A DNA stretch of 64,000 nucleotides from Acinetobacter brisouisimilis (GCF_000368265.1 NZ_KB851219.1:1495870-1559869); one strand, 5' to 3'; shown: positions 16,788-25,512, counted from the first letter of the stretch. Notes: generated by a model not told the origin, from the sequence alone. Made by a program: numbers and translations.

Positions 16788-17372
16788 TTACTCCTTTAAC
16801 ACTCTATAAACGGTAGCTACGCCACAATTAACAGCTTTTGCTATTTCTTCTTTCGTTAAGCCTTTAGTATTTAACTCTTTAATTCTATCATGTTTAGCAA
16901 TATCTGCTTTCTTTCCAGTAGGCACATATCCTGAACGTACCAATCCTTGCTTGATCCGTTCCTTGCGTTTGTCATTATCCAGCTTAGCCATTGTTGCTAA
17001 TAGATCAATGAGCATGGCATTAATAACATTCAATATCTCGCCTGTCATTCCATCATTGGTTGTATGTGTAGTCGGTAGATCCGCAATTATTAAACGTAAA
17101 CCTTTAGCCTTGATTTTATCTTTTAAAATTGCAAAGTCATCTTGTGACAGTCGGCTAAGTCTATCCACGCTTTCGACTAAAAGAATATCGCCTTTACTCG
17201 CCTCTGTAAGTAATCGGTTTAATGCTGGGCGTTCAAGCTTCGTACCTGAATAGTTTTCTATGTATGTGCCGTATTGATCGCCATAGCTTTGGCTGAATAA
17301 AACTAGATCGCTCAATGCTCGTTCTGCATCTTGATCTTTTGTGCTTGCTCTCACATAAATACGAATTGTCAT
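16788..17372 (-). CDS. Serine recombinase (resolvase/invertase family)
   Basis: The catalytic domain has the nucleophile Ser10 in 'IYVRASTKDQ', the Arg-rich 'VESVDRLSRLSQDDF' and the 'GLVRSGYVPTGKK' hinge. It ends in a Hin-type helix-turn-helix ('LTKEEIAKAVNCGVATVYRV'). About 194 residues from the ATG at 17372 is the normal length for small resolvases; an ATG at 17390 is also in frame. It should resolve cointegrates or invert DNA at paired sites. An inverted-repeat cluster directly upstream (17395-17456) is a candidate target or operator. Confidence 0.88.
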   Translation of the reverse strand: MTIRIYVRASTKDQDAERALSDLVLFSQSYGDQYGTYIENYSGTKLERPALNRLLTEASKGDILLVESVDRLSRLSQDDFAILKDKIKAKGLRLIIADLPTTHTTNDGMTGEILNVINAMLIDLLATMAKLDNDKRKERIKQGLVRSGYVPTGKKADIAKHDRIKELNTKGLTKEEIAKAVNCGVATVYRVLKE

Positions 17373-17394
17373 ATCATTAGCCTTTATCATATAG

Positions 17395-17456
17395 CTATCA
17401 TTTCACATGTTCTATGATAAAGTTATCATTTAACCAAGTAAATAAGTTAAATGATA
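17395..17456. promoter_or_regulatory. Candidate recombination (res-like) or operator site of the resolvase
   Basis: tatcatttaac (17424-17434) is exactly inverted as gttaaatgata (17446-17456). Two further ttatcat/atgataa half-sites lie between 17395 and 17424. Several spaced half-sites just upstream of a resolvase gene is the usual layout of a res site. Confidence 0.5.
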
Positions 17457-17595
17457 GGTACAGAAATATAATTATCAAATTATCTTTTGGGTATAGTCTA
17501 ATGACAGTCGCAATCTAATATTAATGGTTTTTAATTCTACTAAATTGTGTTAACTATATAATTTATGAAGTCATAACAAAGTTGGAGTTCTTACA

Positions 17596-17775
17596 ATGGG
17601 ATTATTTGATAATTTATTTTCATCAAACACAAGCAATAGTAATTCTGATAGAAATCAAAATAATGTGATTGAATCAGGTCGAAATAAAAACACTGGTGGT
17701 CATGACCATAGAACAAATAAAGGAGATGATCGTACCCCTTCACAAAAGGAAGGTGATAAATCTCGAAGAAAATAA
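17596..17775 (+). CDS. Small hydrophilic protein of 59 residues
   Basis: ATG at 17596 with a ribosome binding site (ttggag) 10 bases upstream; stop at 17773-17775. The product begins 'MGLFDNLFSSNTSNSNSDRN'. It is Asn/Ser-rich, then turns basic and ends 'EGDKSRRK'. It is probably disordered. I do not recognise it. It is the only rightward island gene between the IS and the RT gene and has its own upstream region, so it may be an independent small cargo or regulatory gene. Confidence 0.5.
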   Translation: MGLFDNLFSSNTSNSNSDRNQNNVIESGRNKNTGGHDHRTNKGDDRTPSQKEGDKSRRK

Positions 17776-17807
17776 ATGTATCTAACTTTTTGAGATTCTT
17801 ATCTGAC

Positions 17808-17864
17808 CTGTACGTGAATGAAGTAGCACTATCACCCTGTTAAAACAATTATATTCACGTACAG
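17808..17864. repeat. Perfect 12-bp inverted repeat, 33-bp spacer
   Basis: ctgtacgtgaat (17808-17819) is exactly inverted as attcacgtacag (17853-17864). It lies between the 3' ends of the convergent genes at 17775 and 17908. It could act as a bidirectional terminator, but it lacks flanking T-runs. A protein-binding site is also possible. Confidence 0.5.
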
Positions 17865-17907
17865 CATTCAATCTGATAGGCTTATAGTCTATATGATAGT
17901 TAGAACT

Positions 17908-18411
17908 CTAAAAAATACTCGCAAAGTCATCCTGTAAATTACTTTGTTTAAACTCAACTTTATTCGTAATGACATGATTAAAAAATAAATCAACTAATTC
18001 TAAAAAATCATTCGTAGAACTATCACTATGTTTATATGTATAAGATCCATTTTTTTTATATTGAGTTATATCAAGCACTTCAAAGCATTCTAAATCAGCA
18101 TTCTTTTTTCTTTGAATGCTCACGTTAATCTTAAGTCTTTTAGTTACACGTTCAGCAAAATTATATTCCTTTTCTTTGCGCTTTTCTGTTATTGGATTAA
18201 TGATTTGAATATATATACTTAATTCTTTGTATTTAAAAGATAATATATTATTTTCTTTAATTTCATGCTCAAAATCCTCACAAATTGATAAAAACTCTTT
18301 TGTGATTAGATCTTTTAGATGATTTACATGTTCATCTAATTGCCTCGCTTTCTCACTGTTGTAGGCTTCAAATTCATGTTGTTGTTCAATTAACAGTTGA
18401 AGTCCTTCCAT
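17908..18411 (-). CDS. Hypothetical cytoplasmic protein
   Basis: This 167-residue protein begins with a helical, coiled-coil-like N-terminus (about 1-55, rich in Glu/Lys/His). A mixed strand region follows with 'LSIYIQIINPITEKRKEKEY' and 'VSIQRKKNADLECFEV'. There is no membrane segment or motif I recognise. It is transcribed leftward like most genes of the element but separated by over 1 kb from the replication genes. It could be a regulator or cargo gene; nothing in the sequence decides this. Confidence 0.5.
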   Translation of the reverse strand: MEGLQLLIEQQHEFEAYNSEKARQLDEHVNHLKDLITKEFLSICEDFEHEIKENNILSFKYKELSIYIQIINPITEKRKEKEYNFAERVTKRLKINVSIQRKKNADLECFEVLDITQYKKNGSYTYKHSDSSTNDFLELVDLFFNHVITNKVEFKQSNLQDDFASIF

Positions 18412-18603
18412 CTTTAATACTCTTTCTTAAATCAAGGGAAAGAAAACAGTATAGTCGATGATAAGTAAATGCTGTAATCCTTCACTCTCATTATGAGCAT
18501 GTGACTGCCTATGCTTATATTAAAACGCTGTGATCGTTTTGCCATGTTGTTCCCTATGGCAAGGGAAATTACCTTTCCAAAATTTTTAGGTGTGATGCAG
18601 TGA

Positions 18604-18627
18604 ACCTGACCACCTGACCACCTGACC
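18604..18627 (+). repeat. Three tandem copies of an 8-bp repeat
   Basis: acctgacc occurs three times head to tail, with a partial fourth copy. It sits in the gene-free stretch 18412-19449 next to the long GTTAC repeats. Such short tandems can be slipped-strand products or protein-binding sites. Confidence 0.6.
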
Positions 18628-18880
18628 ACCATCATGTCTTAGCTTGCCCACTGGTCAAGGGGTATGGGATCAAAAGTCCGAAAGCCGTCCACGAAAAAGA
18701 CCGTCCCCTCGTCAAATTTTTGTGTGGTCAAAATTCCCATATGGGGTATACCTTAATTAATTCAATTAGTTAAATTAATTTAACAATCAATATAAATGGT
18801 GTCCATGTTGGTGCAATCGCATGAAAAAGCTTTAAACTTGATAGCTTTTGCCACTCTATACAAATCGCTATTTTTTGATG

Positions 18881-19165
18881 TGTTACAGGTGTTACATAGG
18901 TTACAAGACTGTTTTATATATACTTTTTAATTTAACGATCATTATTTATTATTAACAACTATCTATATATCAATAGTAAATTTAAATATTAATTATTATA
19001 TATCAATATCTTACAAACAGAACTTATTGTTTAATTGCTCTATATTCATGTTGCCACACATATTGATCATTTTTGAGTGGTTACAAGTGTTACATAGGTT
19101 ACAACATTGTTTTATATCATTTTATTTGTAACATTTTTAGCCTTTGAGTCTTGTTACAAGGGTTA
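18881..19165 (+). repeat. Long direct repeats of GTTAC units (candidate replication iterons, set 1)
   Basis: A 38-base unit with core gtgttacataggttaca followed by tgttttatat occurs at 18883-18920 and again at 19079-19116 with three mismatches. A further double motif (ttgttacaagggttaca) lies near 19153. The same unit occurs in inverted orientation at 31.44-31.54 kb. The position beside the primase-helicase operon fits an origin or its control region. No gene is visible in 18412-19449. Confidence 0.65.
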
Positions 19166-19449
19166 CATTTCAGGTCATGGGGGGCTTAAAATTTACATTT
19201 AACCGCCTCATGTGGACACCGCCCACTTCCTCATGTGCAAAAAAAATCCCATTTGGGACTAAAAATAACTAAACATTGAGGGCTTTGAGCTAAATTAGGA
19301 TAAAAATCTGAATACTCGGAATAAATTTTCAGTTTCTCATTGGATAGCTTATCTAATCACATGGCGACATTACAAAACAGTGCCAAAATTTTGGAATGAG
19401 TAACCTCGCCCTTGCAATTCAATAGCGCAATTTTTAGGAATAGTGTTTT

Positions 19450-20109
19450 TTATGATGTGGCTTGGGCTGTGTAATTGTACTTATGAAAGCTGTCCATGGT
19501 TGTATGGGCAAAATTAGGAAATAGATAAAATTTAGAATTACTATCGTGATAAAAAATGCCCTGTTCAATCATAGCTATGATGTATTGCTGTGCTTGATCC
19601 TGATTCAACATAAATTTAAGTATTAAATCTTGGATTAGGTCTTTTGGTCTAACTAAAGCATTTTCAACTGGGCTATGAATTTTGCGTAAGTTACTGCGCT
19701 GTCGCTCCAGCCGATCAAAATAGGTCTGTATGATTTCATGCTGGATACATTGATCTAGGCTACTATTTGTTGTGGCTACTATGTTGTTTAGAATTTCGAT
19801 CAATTCGCCTTTAAGGCGCTTTATTTTCTGAATGTCTGTATCAGTAATGCGCTCTATATAATGCAAACGCAAGGTTTGGTTATCAATAAGTTGAATATCT
19901 GCACCCTCTAATCGAATATGCTCCAGTAATCTATAAGCCGATTCAAGCTGCAAACAGCGTATGAGCTGTGCTTTATATTTGCGTACTAGCTCAGTCAAAT
20001 GTGATGGTAATTCTTGCTGTTGATGCAGCCGTAAGGTGTGATTGTTAATTAATTCTAGGTTTGCGCTACAGTGCTGCAATGCTTGATTTAATAATTGGGC
20101 AATATTCAT
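19450..20109 (-). CDS. Protein with two TubC-N-like docking repeats
   Basis: This 219-residue protein has residues 1-57 and 62-112 as two copies of one pattern: helix, 'LELINNHTLRLH' or 'IQLIDNQTLRLH', then a helix ending 'YKAQLIRCL' or 'LKGELIEIL'. This pattern resembles the N-terminal docking domain of TubC-type synthetases, a small fold that pairs proteins. The C-terminal half (about 125-219) is helical and resembles no family I know. It is the last gene of the replication run, 63 bases after the DUF927 helicase, so it may be a partner of that enzyme. That role is inference. Confidence 0.6.
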   Translation of the reverse strand: MNIAQLLNQALQHCSANLELINNHTLRLHQQQELPSHLTELVRKYKAQLIRCLQLESAYRLLEHIRLEGADIQLIDNQTLRLHYIERITDTDIQKIKRLKGELIEILNNIVATTNSSLDQCIQHEIIQTYFDRLERQRSNLRKIHSPVENALVRPKDLIQDLILKFMLNQDQAQQYIIAMIEQGIFYHDSNSKFYLFPNFAHTTMDSFHKYNYTAQATS

Positions 20110-20172
20110 AAACTGTACCCTCAGAAATAAATAAACCGTATGGGGTTGCCATCCATACGGCTTGAAATTGGT

Positions 20173-22710
20173 TTAAATGTCGATGGTTGTGCCTGTGTTC
20201 ACATCATCCGTATATGGATTAGTCGCTTTCTCAATGTCATAGCTAAACATTGTGGTATTAAACACATAAAGCCAAACAGGATTTTTACTCTCAGGGGTAC
20301 GCTCTTGCTTGGTGGTTTTGCCATTTGCACAGTCAATCCAACCGTGTTTTTTAAGCACTTTAGCCACTTTCTTAGGGTCAAAACCTGTGCAAAGCTCTTG
20401 TTTAAATTGCTCTTTAAAGAACAAATAACGTAGGGTTTCACGCTGTTGGGCATTTACGACCTTATAACCCACTCGATATATGGTTTTTTCTCTAAAAGTC
20501 TTGGCATCGGTGCTTGCTTCATCTGCATGGTCTGAGTTGCCATAACTTGCCCGTTTATTGCCCTCGATTAAGGTATCAAAACGGCTATTTCCGTTTGCCT
20601 CAAAAAATGCTCTGACTTGCTGGAGTATCTGCCGATCCTCAAAGTCCCCGACCATTTCAAAGCTGTTGAGCCATGTCTTAAATACACTGTTGACAGCCTC
20701 TAAAGCCCTGCCCTTTTTCCAGCCTGTGATATTGGCTTGCGTTGCCAACTCTCCAGCTACAGCGACAACGGCAAAACGTGCAGCCACACGCTCAATGTGT
20801 CCCTGTGCATTATCAGGCGTAATCTTGGCTTTATATTGCTGATAAAGTTTTAGGGCGGTTTCTGTAATATGACCTTTGTCACGGGTCAAATACTCAAGCC
20901 AAGATTTGCCAGCTACGCCATAAGCACTAATTGCATTTTCATACAGCTTATTTGCCTGTTGTGCAGCATTTGGGGCAAAGTCTACTTGGTCAAATATGCC
21001 GTATTCACAAGCATCTAAACTAATTTCAGGTAGGCGTATTTCTTGCCCTAGTTTAGATGTTTGCCCTATCTCATTTAAAATTTCTTTAAAGGTCTTTTCA
21101 CCACTGGATAAGAACAAGACTCGCCATTGTTGTGGTGCTTTGGCTATGGCAGTGCGTGCCATACGTGCTTTACCCTGACCATTGGCAAGCATATATACAG
21201 TTTGCCCAATGTCTTTTGCTGCTGCCTCACCAATTTCATCCAGTACCAAAAAGCCATCATTGTGCATAAAGGCGGTTTGCTCTAATGCGTTGCCTGTTGA
21301 TCGCCATGTACGGTAATACTCTTTCGGGTGTCCCCATACACTACAAGCAAGATAGATAGCGGTACTTTTGCCTTTGGATGACGTACCATTTAAATGAAAA
21401 CCGCCACCCTGTTGATTCAATGGCTCAAGTAGTTGTCCAGCAAAGGCACATGCCACACTAAATACAAGCTTAGAATGGCTTTCGAGCAATAAACTTACCC
21501 CATTTTTCCATGCTTCCAATTCACCCTTATATTGAAAGCGGTTATCTAGCCCATCGGTACGCTGATAAACAATTAATTCATCGTGTTTAGTGCCTGGATT
21601 GCTATAGGTTTCAGTCGGTAAAACATAACGATGACCATGCCAACCGACACTATCCACACATAAAGCGAATTTATCGACTGGATAGCTCATTAGGTAAATT
21701 TGAAAAAGCTCTCTGCCTCTGCGGTCAGGGGTAATAATCACACCTTGATTGGATAGGGCTTTTCGTGATTCCGTCCCATCACCTTGAAATAGCTCGTTCG
21801 GCACAGCCCAAGTGTGATGAATAAAAGCATCATCTTGCCACTGTAATAAACGCCCCCAATTGTTACTCGTATTGTCACGGGTTTTGGCTGTCACCAAAAT
21901 AGGGCTAGAGATAAAGCGTTCCCGATACTCGCCATTTTTGAGCTTTTCGATAAAGAACACACCTTTATCATGGATTTCAAAGCTACCATTCTCCCATTCC
22001 ATTGGCTCAGCTAACATGCCATCAGGTAAATTATCGCTTGGTGATGGTGGTTGATAGGCTGCTGTATTTAAGGCGGTTATATCGCTTGCTGTGCTGTCTT
22101 GTCCGTTTTGCTTGCGTATCTCCACCCAATCCATCACATCGGCTTTATCAGGCAAATTTAGCCCATCTAGCACGATATAACGCACATTACAGCCCAATTT
22201 ATCTAATTCACTGGCAATTTCATTGAAAAACTTAGTTCCAGCCTTGTCATTATCTGCCCAAATGACAATATCAAGGCGTGCTAGTGGTCTAAGGTCGGTT
22301 TTATCTGTATTGCCACTCCCTCCGCATGTGGTGGCATATAAACCCAAACTATTGAGATAATCAGCTTTTTGCTCACCCTCAACAATGTAAATTGGCTGTT
22401 TATCAGGGACAAAGAGGATGCGCTCTAAGGCATATAACGGCTTTTTACCCTGACCAACAGGATAAGCTTGGCTAAAATCAGGATCGCCAAATTTAAAGCC
22501 ACGTTCGCCACTGGAGAAAATACGAATCCATTTATCACCTGTATGATGATTTTTGGCTCTGACTTTCCAATACACTGGCATACCGTGACCATCGGTATAA
22601 CAGAACAAATATTCAAACTGATAGCCGTTTTTAACCTCACGTTCTGCCAACTTTTGAGCATGGGTAAAGGCTTGTTCTTGTACTTCCTGATAATCTAAAA
22701 ATTCACTCAT
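20173..22710 (-). CDS. Primase-helicase with TOPRIM and DUF927 ATPase domains
   Basis: This 845-residue protein has a TOPRIM domain (about 105-200) with 'VEGEQKAD' and 'VIWADNDKAG', the acidic metal-binding residues. A linker and a DUF927 ATPase domain (about 240-560) follow, with Walker A 'GTSSKGKST' at about 442-450 and Walker B 'LVLDEIGE' at about 488-495. A C-terminal region may bind DNA. Together with the small zinc-finger protein encoded just upstream it makes a split version of a P4 alpha-like replication protein: zinc finger, primase, helicase. The ATG at 22710 overlaps the previous stop (ATGA), showing coupled translation. An in-frame start at 22725 is less likely. Confidence 0.88.
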   Translation of the reverse strand: MSEFLDYQEVQEQAFTHAQKLAEREVKNGYQFEYLFCYTDGHGMPVYWKVRAKNHHTGDKWIRIFSSGERGFKFGDPDFSQAYPVGQGKKPLYALERILFVPDKQPIYIVEGEQKADYLNSLGLYATTCGGSGNTDKTDLRPLARLDIVIWADNDKAGTKFFNEIASELDKLGCNVRYIVLDGLNLPDKADVMDWVEIRKQNGQDSTASDITALNTAAYQPPSPSDNLPDGMLAEPMEWENGSFEIHDKGVFFIEKLKNGEYRERFISSPILVTAKTRDNTSNNWGRLLQWQDDAFIHHTWAVPNELFQGDGTESRKALSNQGVIITPDRRGRELFQIYLMSYPVDKFALCVDSVGWHGHRYVLPTETYSNPGTKHDELIVYQRTDGLDNRFQYKGELEAWKNGVSLLLESHSKLVFSVACAFAGQLLEPLNQQGGGFHLNGTSSKGKSTAIYLACSVWGHPKEYYRTWRSTGNALEQTAFMHNDGFLVLDEIGEAAAKDIGQTVYMLANGQGKARMARTAIAKAPQQWRVLFLSSGEKTFKEILNEIGQTSKLGQEIRLPEISLDACEYGIFDQVDFAPNAAQQANKLYENAISAYGVAGKSWLEYLTRDKGHITETALKLYQQYKAKITPDNAQGHIERVAARFAVVAVAGELATQANITGWKKGRALEAVNSVFKTWLNSFEMVGDFEDRQILQQVRAFFEANGNSRFDTLIEGNKRASYGNSDHADEASTDAKTFREKTIYRVGYKVVNAQQRETLRYLFFKEQFKQELCTGFDPKKVAKVLKKHGWIDCANGKTTKQERTPESKNPVWLYVFNTTMFSYDIEKATNPYTDDVNTGTTIDI

Positions 22711-23042
22711 GCGTGATTCTCCCATGCGCCTAAGTCTTTACATGCTTCAATAAAAGACTTGCCTGTAAGCAACTGGTGAAATGCAATCAAATCACCACCT
22801 TTGGCTTCGCAAGCCATACACTTAAAGCAACCCTTACGGCTGTTTATGCGTAGGCTTGGGGTACTGTCATCATGAAATGGGCAAATCATCTCACGCCATT
22901 CGCCACGACCTTTGACGGCGTAACCTCTAGCAGTTAGATATTCGATAGGATCAGGAAGTAATGCCCGATTTAAACCAAATTTCTTTGGCTTATCAGTATT
23001 AGAGTTTCGGTATTTCCCTAGCGTAGGGTGCGCTTTTTTCAT
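22707..23042 (-). CDS. CHC2-type zinc-finger primase subunit
   Basis: This 111-residue protein has the DnaG-type zinc ribbon: Cys54-x2-His57 in 'ICPFHDDSTPSLRI' and Cys72-x2-Cys75 in 'CFKCMACEAKGGDLIAF'. The latter ends in the conserved 'GGDLIAF' helix. This domain recognises primase start sites on single-stranded DNA. On its own it lacks a catalytic domain, which is supplied by the TOPRIM protein encoded immediately downstream with a 4-base overlap. Confidence 0.87.
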   Translation of the reverse strand: MKKAHPTLGKYRNSNTDKPKKFGLNRALLPDPIEYLTARGYAVKGRGEWREMICPFHDDSTPSLRINSRKGCFKCMACEAKGGDLIAFHQLLTGKSFIEACKDLGAWENHA

Positions 23043-23046
23043 AGTG

Positions 23047-23589
23047 CTACGCCCCTACTTTAAAAATCGTTGGGTATAGCTCTCCCAATACATCACATTC
23101 GGCGAAAATGTCAGAATGTAATTGGGTTGTCATGCGCTTGATCGCATCCGTCATAAACTGAATGACACCCAATTCAATCCCTGCGATTTGGAATGTTTTT
23201 GGGTTAGTTTGTAAAAGCTCATCACAAGCAATTTTGGCAAGATTCATTAAATGCTGTACATCAGCATCAAGTTTCTGAAAATCATTGTAAATGGCGTGAA
23301 TTAGGCTTGTTGGATTGTCTATTTCTGCAATATCACTGATTGCATCAGTTTGCTTGTCTAATTGGGCAAGCCATAAATTTAAAATTTGCATTGAACCGTA
23401 CAAGGTTGAATGAACAGCTTTAGTGGCATTTTTAAAATGCTGATTCGTTTCTTTGCCAATGAAGTAAATCACGGCGTTATGTAGTGCTTGGATCTCTTTT
23501 AAACAAAAGAAATAGTCTTTAACAGGTTTATCTAGTTCGGCAAGGGTTTGAAATGCCTGATTTTTAGGCGTAATAATTTGATTAGGCAT
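23047..23589 (-). CDS. Hypothetical protein of the satellite replication operon
   Basis: This 180-residue protein is almost entirely helical, with no membrane segment and no recognisable motif. It begins 'MPNQIITPKNQAFQTLAELD'. Its start overlaps the end of the preceding gene by 8 bases and its stop is 4 bases before the zinc-finger gene, so it belongs to the same transcript. Position suggests a replication or copy-control accessory role, but the sequence gives no direct sign of one. Confidence 0.6.
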   Translation of the reverse strand: MPNQIITPKNQAFQTLAELDKPVKDYFFCLKEIQALHNAVIYFIGKETNQHFKNATKAVHSTLYGSMQILNLWLAQLDKQTDAISDIAEIDNPTSLIHAIYNDFQKLDADVQHLMNLAKIACDELLQTNPKTFQIAGIELGVIQFMTDAIKRMTTQLHSDIFAECDVLGELYPTIFKVGA

Positions 23590-23902
23590 GATTATGCACT
23601 CCTAACGAATTGATAGAAGCCTTGCCATTCACGTCCAAATGAGGGTGGCAAAGCTGAAAAGGGTTGGACGATAGGCTCGTTAGGATACCTACACACGTAA
23701 ACGTGTCCCTCTCCAGCTTCGCCATAGAGATATGCGAACGCATAGAGATAATACGCACAAAAAAACCACTTATAGCGGTTTGTGCGCTAACGAGTTCATA
23801 GCCGTCCAAAGCTAACCCAACTGCTTTCTGTTGGGCATGTTTAGGATATAAAGCTTTGTCTTGTTTTGCAATGTAATTTTGCTGTAATAGCTTAGAAAGC
23901 AT
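23582..23902 (-). CDS. Small Ash/Icd-like protein (tentative)
   Basis: This 106-residue basic protein contains 'ISGFFVRIISMRSHISMAKL' and later 'LCHPHLDVNGKASINS'. The pattern recalls small Ash/Icd-like proteins that many P4-type elements encode upstream of the primase. In P4 that region also makes the antisense immunity RNA. The ATG overlaps the previous stop by one base. The frame could be partly a by-product of a structured RNA, since the DNA at 23630-23770 has several short inverted repeats. Confidence that it is translated is moderate. Confidence 0.45.
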   Translation of the reverse strand: MLSKLLQQNYIAKQDKALYPKHAQQKAVGLALDGYELVSAQTAISGFFVRIISMRSHISMAKLERDTFTCVGILTSLSSNPFQLCHPHLDVNGKASINSLGVHNHA

Positions 23903-24825
23903 TAGATATGCCCTCCTTGCTGTTGATTTGCAATCGCTTGGCGGATGCTTTGGCTATGGTTGTAACTTTCAATCACCCATGTGGCACGTTCTTTATTCGG
24001 TATATCGCCTTTTTCAAAGTCATAAGGTTTTTCTATATCAATCAGTGCGTGTTTATATGCACTTTCTTGGCTTTCCTGATTCATCAAAATACAACCTTGC
24101 ACCACAAGCGTTCTCGGATTGGAATGCCAATTCATTTCCTTAATATCTTTAAGGGCTTGATGTGCTTGGGTTTTGGTGTAGTGGTCTTGATGGTCAAAGC
24201 GGGCGTGTTCAGTATCACAATTGGTATAAAGCTGATAGGTTGCCCAATAATCCCCAGCATGTCCCAATAAATTGCTGTTGTGGGGCTTTAATAGCTCAAC
24301 GTGATTAAGACGTTTATTTATCTGATACTTTGCATTTTCAACGGTGGTTTTTTCAATCGTTAAAAAGCCTGTATTTGTGCCAATGGATAGCAAGAAACCC
24401 ACAACATTTAAAACACACTGTAGATTACTGGTGAAATAAAGGTGACTTGGTGAATATTCAGCTTCATGTGTCACCATTTCAGCTTTTCCGACTTCATTAT
24501 CAAAACGATAAGCCGTGACTAGGTAAACGTGTTCTTTATCATCTTGAAATGGCTGAATTAAATCACTAGACAAGACAAAATCATTGTTTTCTACTGTGAA
24601 ATAGGCAAACTCAGGTAAATTATCGTAGCCATCCATGAGTAAGTTATTTTGAATCATCACCTGTATGGTACAAGGTTGCTCCAAGTCATATTTTAGGTTA
24701 GCAAATAGCTTATTAGCATCATACAAATGTGCCTGATCTGTTTGCTTACATGAGATACCGTGAATAACTTTATCGGATAATTCAGGGTTACATGCCTGAT
24801 AGGTTGCTGTCGAATAAATTGTCAT
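23902..24825 (-). CDS. Hypothetical protein of the satellite operon
   Basis: From the ATG at 24825 the protein is about 307 residues; that ATG overlaps the stop of the AlpA-like gene as ATGA, and the open frame extends upstream to 24882. It has no membrane segment and mixes strands and helices ('CTIQVMIQNNLLMDGYDNLP', 'HVYLVTAYRFDNEVGKAEMV'). I do not recognise the family. Tight coupling on both sides ties it to the element's early operon. Confidence 0.6.
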   Translation of the reverse strand: MTIYSTATYQACNPELSDKVIHGISCKQTDQAHLYDANKLFANLKYDLEQPCTIQVMIQNNLLMDGYDNLPEFAYFTVENNDFVLSSDLIQPFQDDKEHVYLVTAYRFDNEVGKAEMVTHEAEYSPSHLYFTSNLQCVLNVVGFLLSIGTNTGFLTIEKTTVENAKYQINKRLNHVELLKPHNSNLLGHAGDYWATYQLYTNCDTEHARFDHQDHYTKTQAHQALKDIKEMNWHSNPRTLVVQGCILMNQESQESAYKHALIDIEKPYDFEKGDIPNKERATWVIESYNHSQSIRQAIANQQQGGHI

Positions 24826-25142
24826 ACTGCAATGCTCCGATCTTTTTGTTTCATCCATTCCGCAATATCTGAGGCACGCCATACGGTAATAGTCGGACTT
24901 AAACGGATTGGCTGGGGGAACTCACCTTTACGCACCCATTCCCATAATGTTTTTTCAGATACACCAATTAAGCCTTTGCTGGCTTGGCGTGCGCCAATAA
25001 TCCGCATCTTGCCTTTATTGATGCCTGACTTATACATGTGGGTGCGTGCTGAACGTTCGGGAATATTAGCAAGGTCTTTCATACGGTAATAACGATCTGT
25101 CGCTTGGTGATCTGTAGCCGTTGCATACATTTGATTTGTCAT
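24822..25142 (-). CDS. AlpA-family DNA-binding regulator
   Basis: About 106 residues from the ATG at 25142, with gggtgg as ribosome binding site. The C-terminal half is a winged helix of the AlpA/MerR kind: 'LIGVSEKTLWEWVRKGEFPQ' then 'TVWRASDIAEWM'. AlpA-type proteins in P4-like elements activate excision and integrase genes. The N-terminal half ('YYRMKDLANIPERSARTHMY') may form a second helix-turn-helix. It is the second gene of the leftward early operon, following another small DNA-binding protein by 12 bases. Confidence 0.75.
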   Translation of the reverse strand: MTNQMYATATDHQATDRYYRMKDLANIPERSARTHMYKSGINKGKMRIIGARQASKGLIGVSEKTLWEWVRKGEFPQPIRLSPTITVWRASDIAEWMKQKDRSIAV

Positions 25143-25154
25143 ATCGCCACCCAA

Positions 25155-25391
25155 TTAAGCCGATTGCACAGCATTGGTTTGCTTTTGGTTGTTATGCCAT
25201 TGCACCAATTCTGCATAGTCGAAATAAACAGGCGCTTGGCGTGTTTGCCCTGCTTTGTATGGTTTGGGGAACATAGGGTCTTTTGCCATAAGTTTGCGTA
25301 AACCCTCTGAGGAAAGGTCTAGCATTTGGCAAGTGGTCTTTTGAGATACTCGTAGCGGTGTAGCTTGATTGGATAAATTGAGGTCGTGCAT
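25155..25391 (-). CDS. Small helix-turn-helix protein (AlpA/excisionase-like)
   Basis: This 78-residue protein reads 'RVSQKTTCQMLDLSSEGLRK', then 'FPKPYKAGQTRQAPVYFDYA' and 'ELVQWHN'. This is the small winged-helix layout of phage excisionase/AlpA proteins. It opens the long leftward operon (25391 to 19450), so it may repress or activate that operon and int. The upstream 120 bases should hold the operon promoter, but no clear box stands out. Confidence 0.65.
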   Translation of the reverse strand: MHDLNLSNQATPLRVSQKTTCQMLDLSSEGLRKLMAKDPMFPKPYKAGQTRQAPVYFDYAELVQWHNNQKQTNAVQSA

Positions 25392-25512
25392 ATAATGCCC
25401 CTATCATTGTGTTACATGACTAGCTATTGCATGACATTGCAAAGCTGATAGGAGCTATTTTCTTATTGATTTTAAAGGCGTTGTTCTAGTTAGAAATTAG
25501 TTAGAATAAAAG

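Noticed and set aside
18604..18630. Possible CRISPR-like repeats
   Set aside because: The units are 8 bp with no spacers; no CRISPR array or cas gene is present in the window.
18432..18635. 67-residue minus-strand open frame
   Set aside because: It covers the 8-bp tandem repeats, has low-complexity residues at its start and no ribosome binding site; more likely non-coding.
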